Part shown: positions 8,695-19,277 of the stretch, in pieces
Layout of the letters: each line of letters opens with the position of its first letter
Numbering within the stretch: position 1 is the first letter of the stretch
NCBI RefSeq assembly: GCF_900116625.1
Contig: NZ_FPBE01000004.1
Coordinates: 162,035 to 226,034, forward strand
DNA from: Idiomarina abyssalis
GTDB lineage: Bacteria > Pseudomonadota > Gammaproteobacteria > Enterobacterales > Alteromonadaceae
Reading direction: 5' to 3'
DNA: 64,000 nt
Made by a program: the position numbers and the translations under genes
Notes under the pieces: model-generated
What the model saw: only the letters and a program-made list of their open reading frames with translations
The model's database searches: none
Told to the model about the DNA's origin: nothing

Positions 8695-10116
8695 TTATTC
8701 CGTACCACCTACGGTCATTGAATCCAGTTTCAGGGTTGGCTGACCAACGCCTACGGGTAAACTTTGCCCATCTTTACCGCAAACGCCCACACCTTCGTCC
8801 AGCGATAAATCATTCCCAACCATAGACACTTGTGCCATGGCTTCTGGTCCGTTACCAATAAGTGTTGCACCTTTTAATGGTGTGGTGATTTTCCCGTCTT
8901 CAATTAAATAAGCTTCAGACGCAGAAAAAACGAACTGCCCTGAAGTAATATCGACCTGGCCACCCGCAAACTGGGGGGCGTAAATCCCTTTTTTCACACT
9001 ACCGATAATCTCTTCCGGACTGTTCTCGCCGGCGAGCATATAGGTATTGGTCATTCGCGGCATCGGCAGATGAGCAAAGCTTTCGCGGCGTCCGTTTCCG
9101 GTCGTTGCCTGACCCATTAAACGCGCATTCATTTTGTCCTGCATGTAACCGCGCAGCACGCCATTCTCAATCAATACGTTGTAACCACTCGGCGTGCCTT
9201 CGTCATCAATACTCATTGAGCCACGGCGATCACTCAGTGTGCCATCATCGACAATAGTGCAAAGTGGTGAAGCCACTTGCTCGCCAATTTTACCGGAATA
9301 AGCGGATGACCCTTTACGATTAAAGTCACCTTCTAAACCATGGCCAACCGCTTCATGCAACAGCACACCCGGCCAACCCGATCCCAGAACCACCGGCATA
9401 TTGCCCGCAGGTGCCGGCTTTGCTTCTAAATTAACCAGCCCCTGACGTACAGCTTCTTCAGCAAAACGCTGCCAACGCGCGTTACCGCTTTTTTCTTCCA
9501 GGAAAAACTCATATCCTACACGCGCTCCACCACCGGCACTGCCGCGCTCGCGGCGGCCGTTTTGCTCGGTGATGACAGAGCAATTTAGACGAATTAAGGG
9601 GCGTTTATCCGTTCCCAGAGTACCGTCTGTTGCAGCGACCAGAACTTCATCGTAACTGCCACTAAGGCTCACGACGACCTGGCTCACTCTTGAGTCCTGG
9701 GCACGTGCGTGGGCATCTACTTTTTTTAGTAATTCGATTTTTTCATCTTCAGATAAGGTATCCAGCGGGTTAAGCGCTTCATAGCGCGACTTAGCCTGCA
9801 CCGATTTCAACGCCTGGACTTTTTTACTTTGTCCCTGACGGGCTATACCCCGGGCAGCTTCGCTGGTACGTTTAAGCGCATTCAAAGTAATTTCATCGGC
9901 GTACGCAAAACCGGTTTTTTCGCCTTGCACCGCGCGCACGCCCATACCGGTTTCTATATGAAACGCTCCGTCCTTAATAATGCCATCTTCCAGCACCCAG
10001 GACTCATTGACACTGTGTTGTAAATAAATATCAGCAAAGTCGATATCACCGCTATAAAGTGTTGATAACGCGTTGCTTATTTCGTCTTGTGACAGTTCGT
10101 AGTCAGTTAGTGTCAT
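8695..10116 (-). CDS. tldD: Metalloprotease TldD
   Basis: TldD is the catalytic subunit of the TldD/PmbA zinc protease. The 473-residue protein carries the modified zinc motif [11 protein letters not shown] near residue 260. It also has the family's glycine-rich C-terminal region ([24 protein letters not shown], in part). Its start overlaps the nitrilase stop by four bases (ATGA), making it the last gene of the mre-rng-yhdP transcript, as in many gammaproteobacteria. Confidence 0.96.
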   Translation of the reverse strand: MTLTDYELSQDEISNALSTLYSGDIDFADIYLQHSVNESWVLEDGIIKDGAFHIETGMGVRAVQGEKTGFAYADEITLNALKRTSEAARGIARQGQSKKVQALKSVQAKSRYEALNPLDTLSEDEKIELLKKVDAHARAQDSRVSQVVVSLSGSYDEVLVAATDGTLGTDKRPLIRLNCSVITEQNGRRERGSAGGGARVGYEFFLEEKSGNARWQRFAEEAVRQGLVNLEAKPAPAGNMPVVLGSGWPGVLLHEAVGHGLEGDFNRKGSSAYSGKIGEQVASPLCTIVDDGTLSDRRGSMSIDDEGTPSGYNVLIENGVLRGYMQDKMNARLMGQATTGNGRRESFAHLPMPRMTNTYMLAGENSPEEIIGSVKKGIYAPQFAGGQVDITSGQFVFSASEAYLIEDGKITTPLKGATLIGNGPEAMAQVSMVGNDLSLDEGVGVCGKDGQSLPVGVGQPTLKLDSMTVGGTE

Positions 10117-10940
10117 GTCTTTTGTACAACCTCAAATTGATTCTGTTGCGCCACCGGCATTTGCTTTCGAATGGATTCTACATCCGCTAAGTCAACGCTG
10201 GCTGAAATAATGCCTTCGCCCTGCTCCTGCTCGACCAGTATTTCACCCCAGGGGCTAACAATAATCGAGTGCCCATAGGTTTCGCGGCCATTATCATGCT
10301 GTCCGACTTGGTTCGGCGCTACAATAAACACCTGCTGCTCAATAGCTCTGGCCCGAACTAACGCATGCCAGTGAGCCTTCCCTGTAACCTGAGTGAATCC
10401 GGAGGGTAAAACAATGATATCGGAGCCCGCCTGACGCAATGCTCTAAATAACTCTGGAAAGCGCAGATCATAACACACTGACATACCAACCACACCTAAG
10501 TCGGTTGCGGCGGTTACTACTTCAGTGCCGGGTTTCGTCCATTTTGACTCCCGGTATTTTTTGGTGTTATCTGCAACATCGACATCAAATAAATGAATTT
10601 TATCGTAGCGATTGACAATAGAACCGTCAGGCCCGAAGAGTAACGATGCCGCAGAGAAACGCTCGCCTGCCGCTATGGGTATGGTGCCGGCAACCAGATA
10701 AATACCATGCGCTTTTGCCAGCGAAGCCAACTGTCGCTGTATTTCACCGTCCTGATAGGTTTCAGCCATATCCAACTGCGCACGATCACCAGCACCGAAG
10801 CAACAAAACGCTTCCGGCAACACCACCAGTTGCGGACGCGCAGCGGGAAGTCGCTCTAATAACTTAGCAACAGTGGTCAGATTATCTTGCGGATCCGGGC
10901 GACTGCTCATCTGCAGCGCCGTCAGTTGCACTTGTGTCAT
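10113..10940 (-). CDS. Carbon-nitrogen hydrolase (Nit1/Nit2-like amidase)
   Basis: This 275-residue member of the nitrilase superfamily is probably an omega-amidase or deaminated-glutathione amidase. The catalytic triad is visible: Glu in LPEAF, Lys in YDKIHLFD and Cys in [10 protein letters not shown]. The start is taken at the second ATG of an ATGATG pair because GAGG lies at the right distance upstream. It overlaps the end of yhdP by 59 bases. A nitrilase between yhdP and tldD is the conserved order; the exact substrate cannot be read from sequence. Confidence 0.88.
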   Translation of the reverse strand: MTQVQLTALQMSSRPDPQDNLTTVAKLLERLPAARPQLVVLPEAFCCFGAGDRAQLDMAETYQDGEIQRQLASLAKAHGIYLVAGTIPIAAGERFSAASLLFGPDGSIVNRYDKIHLFDVDVADNTKKYRESKWTKPGTEVVTAATDLGVVGMSVCYDLRFPELFRALRQAGSDIIVLPSGFTQVTGKAHWHALVRARAIEQQVFIVAPNQVGQHDNGRETYGHSIIVSPWGEILVEQEQGEGIISASVDLADVESIRKQMPVAQQNQFEVVQKT

Positions 10941-13900
10941 CATCTGCCTCGGAATCGGTTGAGTTCTCTTCCAATTCTGGCAAATCAACAGGGCGGCTGT
11001 CACGTTCTATTTCTTCAACTACCGGATCATCAATGGTTCCTGTCACCTGATACCGCAAGCGAGAAATGACTTTAGCGTCATGCAGTACCTTGTCAATAAA
11101 CAAGGCAGCAAGGCCGCTGGGCGGGTTAACCATCCAGGCCAGAATAATAGGAAGGCTGGAAGTCACTTTAGGTGCATAAGTCAGATTATAGTTTAACTCG
11201 CCGGTGTTCATGTCTGTCCACCCGCGAATTTCCATATCGCCGGCGGAGCCTAATAGCTGCGCGTCATTGGTGTTGGCCACGCCGTCTTCAACCTGAACGC
11301 TCCCCGTTAAGTCAGTAAAGAACATTCCCTGAGAGAAGATGTCACGGAAATCCAGTGTCAACTTACGAAGAATGCTGTCCAGACTCAGCATAGAAAACAA
11401 ACGCGCACCACCATCACTGACTTCGGCCAAATAACCTTTCTCTAAATCCCATTTAATTTCACCATTGAGTGACTCCCACTCGAACTGATGTAGATGGTCT
11501 TGCCAATTCAAATCAAAATCAATAACCGCCGCGCTGTCCCTTATTGCGGTTTCCAAACCATAATCGCGTAATAAATCGCCCAAATCTTCGCTACTTAGGC
11601 TACCGGACAAAGCGCTGAATCCCCGCTCTTCTGAATGCCGCCAGAACCCTGTCAGTGTCAGCTCGTCACTGTCTTTTTTAAGCGTCATTTTTTCAATACT
11701 GAAGCCGTCATCAAGAGGACTAAGAATCAACTCTACTTCACCTAAGTCTTTTTCATCGATACGGCAACTACGGCACAGAAAATTCAATGGAGGGACTTTT
11801 TCAAGCCAGCTCCAGTTCGTTTCATCCGATTCCTCCGGTAATTCAAAACCCGTGCTTAAGGCTAAATAATCCGCTCTAATGCTGATACCTTGCTGCACAA
11901 AATTCTCGGGGATTGTCGCGCTTAGCACGGCGTTATTCGCGTCTACGCGGGCTTGCCAGCCTGACTCACCAGGCCATACCTGGATATCGGCCTGATTAAA
12001 TCTCTGCTGCCCCCAGCGCAACTGAGGTGTTTCAATACTAATAGAGTCCGGCAACCACCCATCACCACTGCTCTGCTGTTCACTATCAACACCTGCTCCC
12101 TCTGCCAGAGCGTAGATAACTGAATACCACTGTCCAATATCCGCTTGAGGTAACTCCGCATTCACAGCAAACCCGGTAAAACTGCCCGGCTCATCTGCTG
12201 AAGATACTTCTCCGACATTCAATACGGCTTGCTGCCATCCGTTACTACCAGGCTGCCAAAGGCTGTCCCAGCTAAGACGATCATCGATATTGGCGCGCAG
12301 TCGCAGTTGGTCACCGTTTCCATTGAGACGAACTGAGAGCTGCCACCCCTCTCCAAAGTCCTTTTGCAAAGGTTCGGGCAGTGAGGTTTCCAGCCCCGTC
12401 AAATCAAACTGTGACTCCAGTTCAACACCAACATCTTCGTTACTAAGGCGCAAAGATAAGTCCGCTTCGCCGTTAACCGCACCATAGAAAAACGGTTCCC
12501 ATTGCGGGTAAGGGAGTTGTTCAAACAAAGGCTCGCTTTGCCAGTCTATTGCCGTAGTGATATCGAGCAGGTACTCCTCATCACTTAACTCACCAGACAC
12601 CTGAGTATCTATTGGCATTCCATACCAGTTTAAACGTAAACCCTCGGTGCTGACGCTACTGTTCTCTACCGTTAATTGCCCGTTCGTTATGTCAAAGGTC
12701 TGCTGTAATGCCTCAACGGTAATTGAAACCCCTTTCAGCGGCGCGCTGACTTCTACCGCCACTTCACGAGAACCATTAAACGGAATGTCTAATTCAAACG
12801 CCCCCTCAACCTCACCTTTAGGGTTAAGCTGCAATAGGGTTTCAGTCACGCTATCAAGCGGAGACTGTTCAAAAACAGGAAGTAAAGATTCAGCCTTACC
12901 ACTCACATTCGCCTGTACTTGCAAACCCTGCTCCGCATCCGTTAAATCAGGAATTTGGGCATCAACCTGCTTCACCTGTACCTCGTTAATGTGGCCGGCA
13001 TTTGCTGACATCCGCAAGGCTTTGTTATAGAAATCTAATTTTAAGGGTGCGTTTTCTAACGGCAACCAATTTGGTTGAAACCGGTAGCTCAAAGTATCGA
13101 AGTCAACACGCGCGTTGAAAACGCCATTCTGTTTTTCCCCCGGAAACTCATTGACCGGCCCGCGCCATAATACTTCAAGACCTTTAGCCTCACCGGATAC
13201 TAAAGCATTAGTGAGATAATCTTTGACGCCCTGCCCCATAACTGAGGGGAGCAATGTCCGCGCCGTTGAGACGGAAAAAGGTTGTTGGGTTGACAGTAGC
13301 GCATCAACTTGAGGTGTGACCGCTCCGCGACCAGAAACCTGTCCACTGCCCGCTAGAAGAAAATCGTCCTTAGCTAATTCCATCTGTTCTAACCGGACTT
13401 TCCAGTGTTCGGATTGCACTAGCCACGAACCGGATAAACTCAAAGTATCAATATCCCACGCCTGTTCAGGAGACAAGCTATTGCCTGCAAGTCGAACATT
13501 ACGACCATCGATACGCCAATATCCCTGGTTTGCGGTGCTATTTACCGCTAAATCCAGGCCATTGAAGCTTGGCAAATTATCGTTACCGTCGGCAGATAAA
13601 TTTTCACTTTTCAACGACCACTGCCGGCCAGAAACCGGGTGCATCCGATACCGAAAACTTGCTTTGCCATTAAGACCCAGGGCCATCAATCCGTTGGTAT
13701 CAAAGTCGACAGGAATTAAAGGAAGCAGACCAATGACTTCACCGATATCCATATCGTCGATGCTAATATCATGAACATCAGTCAATTGCTGCCAGGCAAT
13801 ACGGGGGATGTCTAACTGACCAACAGAGGTGTTCACTGTCATAGGTAAGCTGTTGATAAGCCACCCTTCAGCTTCCGGCCTCAGAATAATTTCGCCCTCA

Positions 13901-14760
13901 GGGAGCTGAAGCCATTTAAGCTCATCGGCTCCGGCATCGAGCCAGGTGATGCGGTTATCTCTTAGTTTAAGTAACCCCTCAAACAACTGACCGTTACGAA
14001 CATCTAGCCAGCCGGTGAAGTTAACATTCGAAGCTTGTACATCAATATCCCCCAATTGTTCTTCTAACCAGGGACTAATGTCGACATTTTGAGAATCGAC
14101 GTAAAATTGACCATTAAACTCTGACCAACGATCACCTCGTAAATCAATAATGAAATTAAGGCTGTTGGTGGCAAAGTCTTCCATTCTGAACTGACCTATC
14201 CCCTGGTGTTTTTTGCCTTCATTTGTCCAGGACAGGCGATCAATATCAATTTTACGTGTCACTCCACGCAGATTGGTCAGTAATAATTCGCCATTATTCA
14301 GTGAAAACTTCTCTAACTGCTGCAAAAACAAACGGTTAATGTAGTCGATATTTAATTCTTCGGTTTCATCAAGACCGGAAAATTTCCTCAGATCCAAAGC
14401 TATGCGTGCATCTTCCAGAATAAACTGCTCAGCAATCAACTGTCTGTCCAACAGCGTATTCCAAAAATCCAGTACAACATGAACTTCACCGACGCGCACT
14501 TGCAGAGGTGACTTCTCACGCTCCAGTAAAACAAGATTATCGAGGACAACAGAAGGGCCTTCTCTGGTCCAGGTCATAGACAGGTCGCTGATACTCACGG
14601 GTTGCTGAAAACGGGCTTCCAACTGCTCTTCGAGAGGTTCAGTTAAATCGGGCAGGTAAGGCAGGCTGTAGCGCAATAAACTCAGGCCGACCGCAACCAG
14701 CACCAGCACAATAGCCAGCGTTAGCCAGAGTTTGTTCAATATCCACGACAGAGTACGCAT
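10882..14760 (-). CDS. yhdP: AsmA-like protein YhdP
   Basis: This 1292-residue member of the AsmA superfamily has an N-terminal membrane anchor (about residues 8-30) and a very long beta-rich periplasmic region with DUF3971 and AsmA-like C-terminal segments. In E. coli, YhdP works with TamB and YdbH in carrying phospholipid to the outer membrane. The C-terminal part (DINLKKGYLAEVSDGGARLFSMLSLDSI-like stretch near residue 1130) is the most conserved. The last 40 residues are acidic and Ser/Asp-rich. It lies five bases downstream of rng. Confidence 0.92.
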   Translation of the reverse strand: MRTLSWILNKLWLTLAIVLVLVAVGLSLLRYSLPYLPDLTEPLEEQLEARFQQPVSISDLSMTWTREGPSVVLDNLVLLEREKSPLQVRVGEVHVVLDFWNTLLDRQLIAEQFILEDARIALDLRKFSGLDETEELNIDYINRLFLQQLEKFSLNNGELLLTNLRGVTRKIDIDRLSWTNEGKKHQGIGQFRMEDFATNSLNFIIDLRGDRWSEFNGQFYVDSQNVDISPWLEEQLGDIDVQASNVNFTGWLDVRNGQLFEGLLKLRDNRITWLDAGADELKWLQLPEGEIILRPEAEGWLINSLPMTVNTSVGQLDIPRIAWQQLTDVHDISIDDMDIGEVIGLLPLIPVDFDTNGLMALGLNGKASFRYRMHPVSGRQWSLKSENLSADGNDNLPSFNGLDLAVNSTANQGYWRIDGRNVRLAGNSLSPEQAWDIDTLSLSGSWLVQSEHWKVRLEQMELAKDDFLLAGSGQVSGRGAVTPQVDALLSTQQPFSVSTARTLLPSVMGQGVKDYLTNALVSGEAKGLEVLWRGPVNEFPGEKQNGVFNARVDFDTLSYRFQPNWLPLENAPLKLDFYNKALRMSANAGHINEVQVKQVDAQIPDLTDAEQGLQVQANVSGKAESLLPVFEQSPLDSVTETLLQLNPKGEVEGAFELDIPFNGSREVAVEVSAPLKGVSITVEALQQTFDITNGQLTVENSSVSTEGLRLNWYGMPIDTQVSGELSDEEYLLDITTAIDWQSEPLFEQLPYPQWEPFFYGAVNGEADLSLRLSNEDVGVELESQFDLTGLETSLPEPLQKDFGEGWQLSVRLNGNGDQLRLRANIDDRLSWDSLWQPGSNGWQQAVLNVGEVSSADEPGSFTGFAVNAELPQADIGQWYSVIYALAEGAGVDSEQQSSGDGWLPDSISIETPQLRWGQQRFNQADIQVWPGESGWQARVDANNAVLSATIPENFVQQGISIRADYLALSTGFELPEESDETNWSWLEKVPPLNFLCRSCRIDEKDLGEVELILSPLDDGFSIEKMTLKKDSDELTLTGFWRHSEERGFSALSGSLSSEDLGDLLRDYGLETAIRDSAAVIDFDLNWQDHLHQFEWESLNGEIKWDLEKGYLAEVSDGGARLFSMLSLDSILRKLTLDFRDIFSQGMFFTDLTGSVQVEDGVANTNDAQLLGSAGDMEIRGWTDMNTGELNYNLTYAPKVTSSLPIILAWMVNPPSGLAALFIDKVLHDAKVISRLRYQVTGTIDDPVVEEIERDSRPVDLPELEENSTDSEADDDTSATDGAADEQSPGSAR

Positions 14761-14765
14761 TAGCC

Positions 14766-16235
14766 TTACATCATGACAACGTCGAATTGTTCCTGATTAT
14801 ACAAGGGTTCGGTTTGTATCTTTATTTGACGCGAAACAAAGAGCTCAAGTTCAGCCAGAGCATGAGATTCTTCATTAAGTAAGGCTTCACTTACCTGAGC
14901 GGAGGCGTAAACAACGAACTTATCCGCTTCGTAGGCTTTGTGCACCCGGACAATTTCTCGCATAATTTCATAGCAGACCGTTTCCACGGTTTTCATACTG
15001 CCGCGTCCAAGACAAACCGGGCATTCGGAACACAAAACATGCTCCAGACTCTCTCTGATGCGTTTACGGGTCATCTCAACCAAGCCCAGAGAAGTAAACC
15101 CATTAATGGTCGTCTTTGCACGGTCTTTAGCCAATGCCTGCTCCAGACTATGGAGAACCCGACGCTTATGCTCTTCATCCTGCATATCAATGAAGTCGAT
15201 AATGATAATGCCACCCAGGTTTCGCAAGCGTAATTGTCGGGCAATAGACTGTGTTGCTTCGATGTTGGTATTAAAGATGGTTTCTTCCAGATTACGGTGA
15301 CCAACAAAAGCACCGGTATTAATGTCTACCGTTGTCATGGCTTCGGTCTGATCAATAATCAACGATCCACCTGACTTCAAATCAACCCTGCGGTCTAACG
15401 CGCGCTGCATTTCATTTTCCACGTCGAACAAGTCGAAAATGGGACGATCACCGGTATAATACTCAAGTACGCTGGTCAATTCCGGAATAAAGTCCTGAGT
15501 GAAAGTTTTTAAGGTGTCAAAAGTCACCTTAGAATCCACTCGAATACGCTCTATTTCTTCTCCGACAAAGTCTCTCAATACGCGACAGGAAAGGTTGAGG
15601 TCTTCGTACAACATGCCCACTTTGCGCTGAGATTTTTTGCGGGCTTTGATTTTATCCCACAACCGGAAAAGAAAGTCTGCATCACCCCTTAAAGACTGTT
15701 CCGAAGCGCCTTCTGCCGCTGTCCGTACAATGAATTTCCCGTCTACCTTACTAACATCTTCAGCCAATTGACGTAAGCGTTCACGCTCATCACCCTCTTC
15801 AATGCGCTGAGAGACGCCCACATGGTCGCTCTTGGGCATAAAGACCAAATACCTTGAGGGTAGGGTTATATCGGTTGTTAAACGCGCTCCTTTGGTTCCC
15901 AGGGGGTCCTTTACCACCTGCACCATAATGTGCTGCCCCTGGTGTACCAGCTCGGTAATCTTTTGCTGAGGCTTTTCATCCGGTTGAGGCAGGTCATCGC
16001 CGTCCACTTGAACAACAATGTCGGAAGCGTGTAAAAATGCGGCTTTGTCCAGGCCAATATCAATAAAAGCCGCCTGCATACCCGGCAGCACTCTGGACAC
16101 CTTACCCATGTAGATATTACCGACTAGCCCACGCTTTGCCTGGCGTTCAATATGGACTTCCTGCAAGATGCCGTTTTCAACAAGCACAACACGAGTCTCT
16201 GTGGGGGTCACATTCATTAAGACTTCAACGCTCAT
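14766..16235 (-). CDS. rng: Ribonuclease G
   Basis: RNase G is an endoribonuclease of the RNase E/G family that matures 16S rRNA 5' ends and degrades some mRNAs. The 489-residue protein starts MSVEVLMNVTPTETRV, matching E. coli RNase G. It has an S1 RNA-binding domain (about 39-125), the catalytic segment VDINTGAFVGHRNLEETIFNTN (in part) and a zinc-link Cys pair (CSECPVC). AAGGTGAAG precedes the ATG at 16235; an upstream in-frame ATG at 16307 would add 24 residues inside maf. It overlaps maf by 11 bases. Confidence 0.96.
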   Translation of the reverse strand: MSVEVLMNVTPTETRVVLVENGILQEVHIERQAKRGLVGNIYMGKVSRVLPGMQAAFIDIGLDKAAFLHASDIVVQVDGDDLPQPDEKPQQKITELVHQGQHIMVQVVKDPLGTKGARLTTDITLPSRYLVFMPKSDHVGVSQRIEEGDERERLRQLAEDVSKVDGKFIVRTAAEGASEQSLRGDADFLFRLWDKIKARKKSQRKVGMLYEDLNLSCRVLRDFVGEEIERIRVDSKVTFDTLKTFTQDFIPELTSVLEYYTGDRPIFDLFDVENEMQRALDRRVDLKSGGSLIIDQTEAMTTVDINTGAFVGHRNLEETIFNTNIEATQSIARQLRLRNLGGIIIIDFIDMQDEEHKRRVLHSLEQALAKDRAKTTINGFTSLGLVEMTRKRIRESLEHVLCSECPVCLGRGSMKTVETVCYEIMREIVRVHKAYEADKFVVYASAQVSEALLNEESHALAELELFVSRQIKIQTEPLYNQEQFDVVMM

Positions 16236-16821
16236 CGACTTCACCTTCCATTTCGAACATCCGCAATAGTTGCTCCGTTTCATACAAAGGTAAGCCAACA
16301 ACCGCAAAGTAGCTACCGTCGATGCGCTTTACAAACTTACCGCCATAGCCCTGAATACCATAGCCAGCAGCTTTATCGTGCGGCTCTCCGGTTTCCCAGT
16401 AGGCTTCTATTTCTTCATTGGTAAGCGCCGCAAACTCAACCTGAGTTGTTACCACGGCGGTTTCCTGCTCCTGAATACTACGACCATTCCAGTAGCAGAC
16501 ACTGACGGACGTTAAAACCTGGTGCGTCTGCCCTGACAGCTGCTTCATCATTTGGCTGAAATGCTCGTAGTTTTCAGGTTTTTCCATAACCTGCCCCTGA
16601 AAACTGATTAAGGTATCAGAGCCTATAACCAAACAGGCCTCATTTTGCCTTTTCGCTACAGCCTGCGCTTTTTCTTCAGCCAGCCGGGTCACATAGTCCA
16701 TAGCAGTTTCATTCTGGCCACGGCACTCTTCAATTTCAGGAACACAACAGTCGAAGGGCCGATGCAGTAAGGTCAGCAGTTCTCTGCGCCTTGGCGACGA
16801 CGAGGCAAGCAAAAGACGCAT
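16225..16821 (-). CDS. Maf-family nucleoside triphosphate pyrophosphatase (YhdE-like)
   Basis: This 198-residue house-cleaning enzyme hydrolyses non-canonical or excess nucleoside triphosphates; YhdE-type Maf prefers dTTP and UTP. The N-terminal motif LLASSSPRRRELL, the catalytic VIGSDTLIS segment and the GYGIQGYGGKFV motif are all present. The start at 16821 forms TGATG with the mreD stop and gives the canonical N-terminus. A maf gene between mreD and rng is the usual gammaproteobacterial arrangement. Confidence 0.94.
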   Translation of the reverse strand: MRLLLASSSPRRRELLTLLHRPFDCCVPEIEECRGQNETAMDYVTRLAEEKAQAVAKRQNEACLVIGSDTLISFQGQVMEKPENYEHFSQMMKQLSGQTHQVLTSVSVCYWNGRSIQEQETAVVTTQVEFAALTNEEIEAYWETGEPHDKAAGYGIQGYGGKFVKRIDGSYFAVVGLPLYETEQLLRMFEMEGEVDER

Positions 16822-17306
16822 CAGACTACCCCAAACTGGCGACGGACTTTTCGTAATAACGGGAACACCCAAAGCCAGAATACGGCCGATGTTAGTACCG
16901 GCCAGAAATAGGACAGTGTAAATTCTGCGTCGTGCAAAAATACATTCGCCTCAAAGACCACAAAGCGTTTAATAAATATGAGTAAAGCAATGACCAGCGC
17001 CTGCTGAATTAAGGCAAAGTTACGAATACGCTGAAAATGGCGCGCCGCAAAATAAGTAACCACCACCATGCCTAACGCGTGAACACCCACAATAGAGCCT
17101 AATAAAATGTCACTTAAAACCCCAAGAGCTAACGCTGTGCCCATATTAACCCGATGTGGCAGAGCTATTATCCAATACAACATGACCAGAGTCGGCCAGT
17201 CAGGACGGAAGGTGTCGAATGCGGCAGGCATCGGCATCACCATCAGCGTAAGTGCAATGACGTATGTAACCAGCAAGGTGATAAACCCGGGTTTAACCAC
17301 AATCAT
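16821..17306 (-). CDS. mreD: Rod shape-determining protein MreD
   Basis: This 161-residue integral membrane subunit of the elongasome has about five hydrophobic segments, ending in a short basic tail (RKVRRQFGVV). The family segment DTFRPDWPTLVMLYWIIALPH is near residue 32. It overlaps mreC by four bases (ATGA), is adjacent to maf, and completes the mreBCD operon. Confidence 0.94.
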   Translation of the reverse strand: MIVVKPGFITLLVTYVIALTLMVMPMPAAFDTFRPDWPTLVMLYWIIALPHRVNMGTALALGVLSDILLGSIVGVHALGMVVVTYFAARHFQRIRNFALIQQALVIALLIFIKRFVVFEANVFLHDAEFTLSYFWPVLTSAVFWLWVFPLLRKVRRQFGVV

Positions 17307-18160
17307 CCCTCGTCCTCATCGAAAATCGGTTGTTGCTCACCTTCACTAGGCCATAGCAAAAGCACATTACGAACACGGTCCAGTGCGCTGACAGGGTCAG
17401 CGAATACCGTTGCAAAAGGCAACGACTCGTCTCTAACAATACTGCTGATTCGCGCAACGGGATAGCCTTCAGGAAATACGCCACCCAAGCCTGAGGACAT
17501 CAGTAAGTCACCTTTTTGTAAATCACTGCTGTGTGGGATAAACATGAGCTCAAGGCGACCAATATCACCGGTTCCCTGTGCCAATACCCGAATGTCATTG
17601 CGCTCTGAGCGCAAAGATATGGCGTGACTTTGGTCAGACAACAATAAAACACGGGCGGTATTTCCGCCAACATCCTGCACCTGACCAATAATACCATTGC
17701 TGTCGAGCACCGGCTGCCCTTCATAGACGCCACTCAGGGTACCCTTATTGATGACCAACTGTTGTGAAAACGGCTCTGATGCAACCGCAATAACTTCCGC
17801 TACCATACGACGAGCGGAGTCGCGTGCATCGGACCCCAGCAATTCTCGCAGCCGTTTATTTTCATTCTGAAGAAAGCGAAGCTGCTGTTGCTCACCCTGT
17901 AACTCAAGAATCGCCTGCTTCAGGCGTTTGTTCTCTTCGCTGAGCTGAGAGGTTGTTTTTACCGATTCAGACAAGCCGTCCAGTATCTGTTCAGGCAAAA
18001 TAGCCAGGTACTGCACTGGAGCCACTAACGAATTGAGAAATAGACGGACAGGCTTCATCGCTTGTAGGCGATGATCAATAAAAATCAGTAGAAACGAACA
18101 GGCTAGTGCGAGCACTAGCCTGGAGAGTAAGGATGGACCTCGGGCAAACAGAGTTTTCAT
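17303..18160 (-). CDS. mreC: Rod shape-determining protein MreC
   Basis: MreC links cytoplasmic MreB to the periplasmic wall-synthesis enzymes. The 285-residue protein has an N-terminal membrane anchor (about 15-33), a periplasmic coiled coil (about 65-110) and the beta-domain beginning at VAEVIAVASEPFSQQLVINKG. The acidic C-terminal tail overlaps the mreD start. It lies three bases after mreB. Confidence 0.96.
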   Translation of the reverse strand: MKTLFARGPSLLSRLVLALACSFLLIFIDHRLQAMKPVRLFLNSLVAPVQYLAILPEQILDGLSESVKTTSQLSEENKRLKQAILELQGEQQQLRFLQNENKRLRELLGSDARDSARRMVAEVIAVASEPFSQQLVINKGTLSGVYEGQPVLDSNGIIGQVQDVGGNTARVLLLSDQSHAISLRSERNDIRVLAQGTGDIGRLELMFIPHSSDLQKGDLLMSSGLGGVFPEGYPVARISSIVRDESLPFATVFADPVSALDRVRNVLLLWPSEGEQQPIFDEDEG

Positions 18161-18163
18161 GAA

Positions 18164-19225
<1,062 letters not shown>

Positions 19226-19249
19226 TTATTTAGCTAACAGAGTGACAGC

Positions 19250-19277
19250 AAAAAGCTCAGTATGTGTTACTGAGCTC
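19250..19277 (-). terminator. Rho-independent terminator of the PEGA/SUMF1 gene
   Basis: The arms 19254-19262 and 19268-19276 are perfectly complementary around a five-base loop. An A-run at 19250-19254 becomes the U-tract on the minus-strand transcript. The right arm overlaps the stop codon of the gene at 19267. This separates the gene from mreB downstream. Confidence 0.8.

Noticed and set aside
15058..15300. Plus-strand frames inside rng, yhdP, mshQ and other large genes
   Set aside because: They lie opposite strongly supported coding sequence, lack ribosome binding sites and have low-complexity antisense composition.
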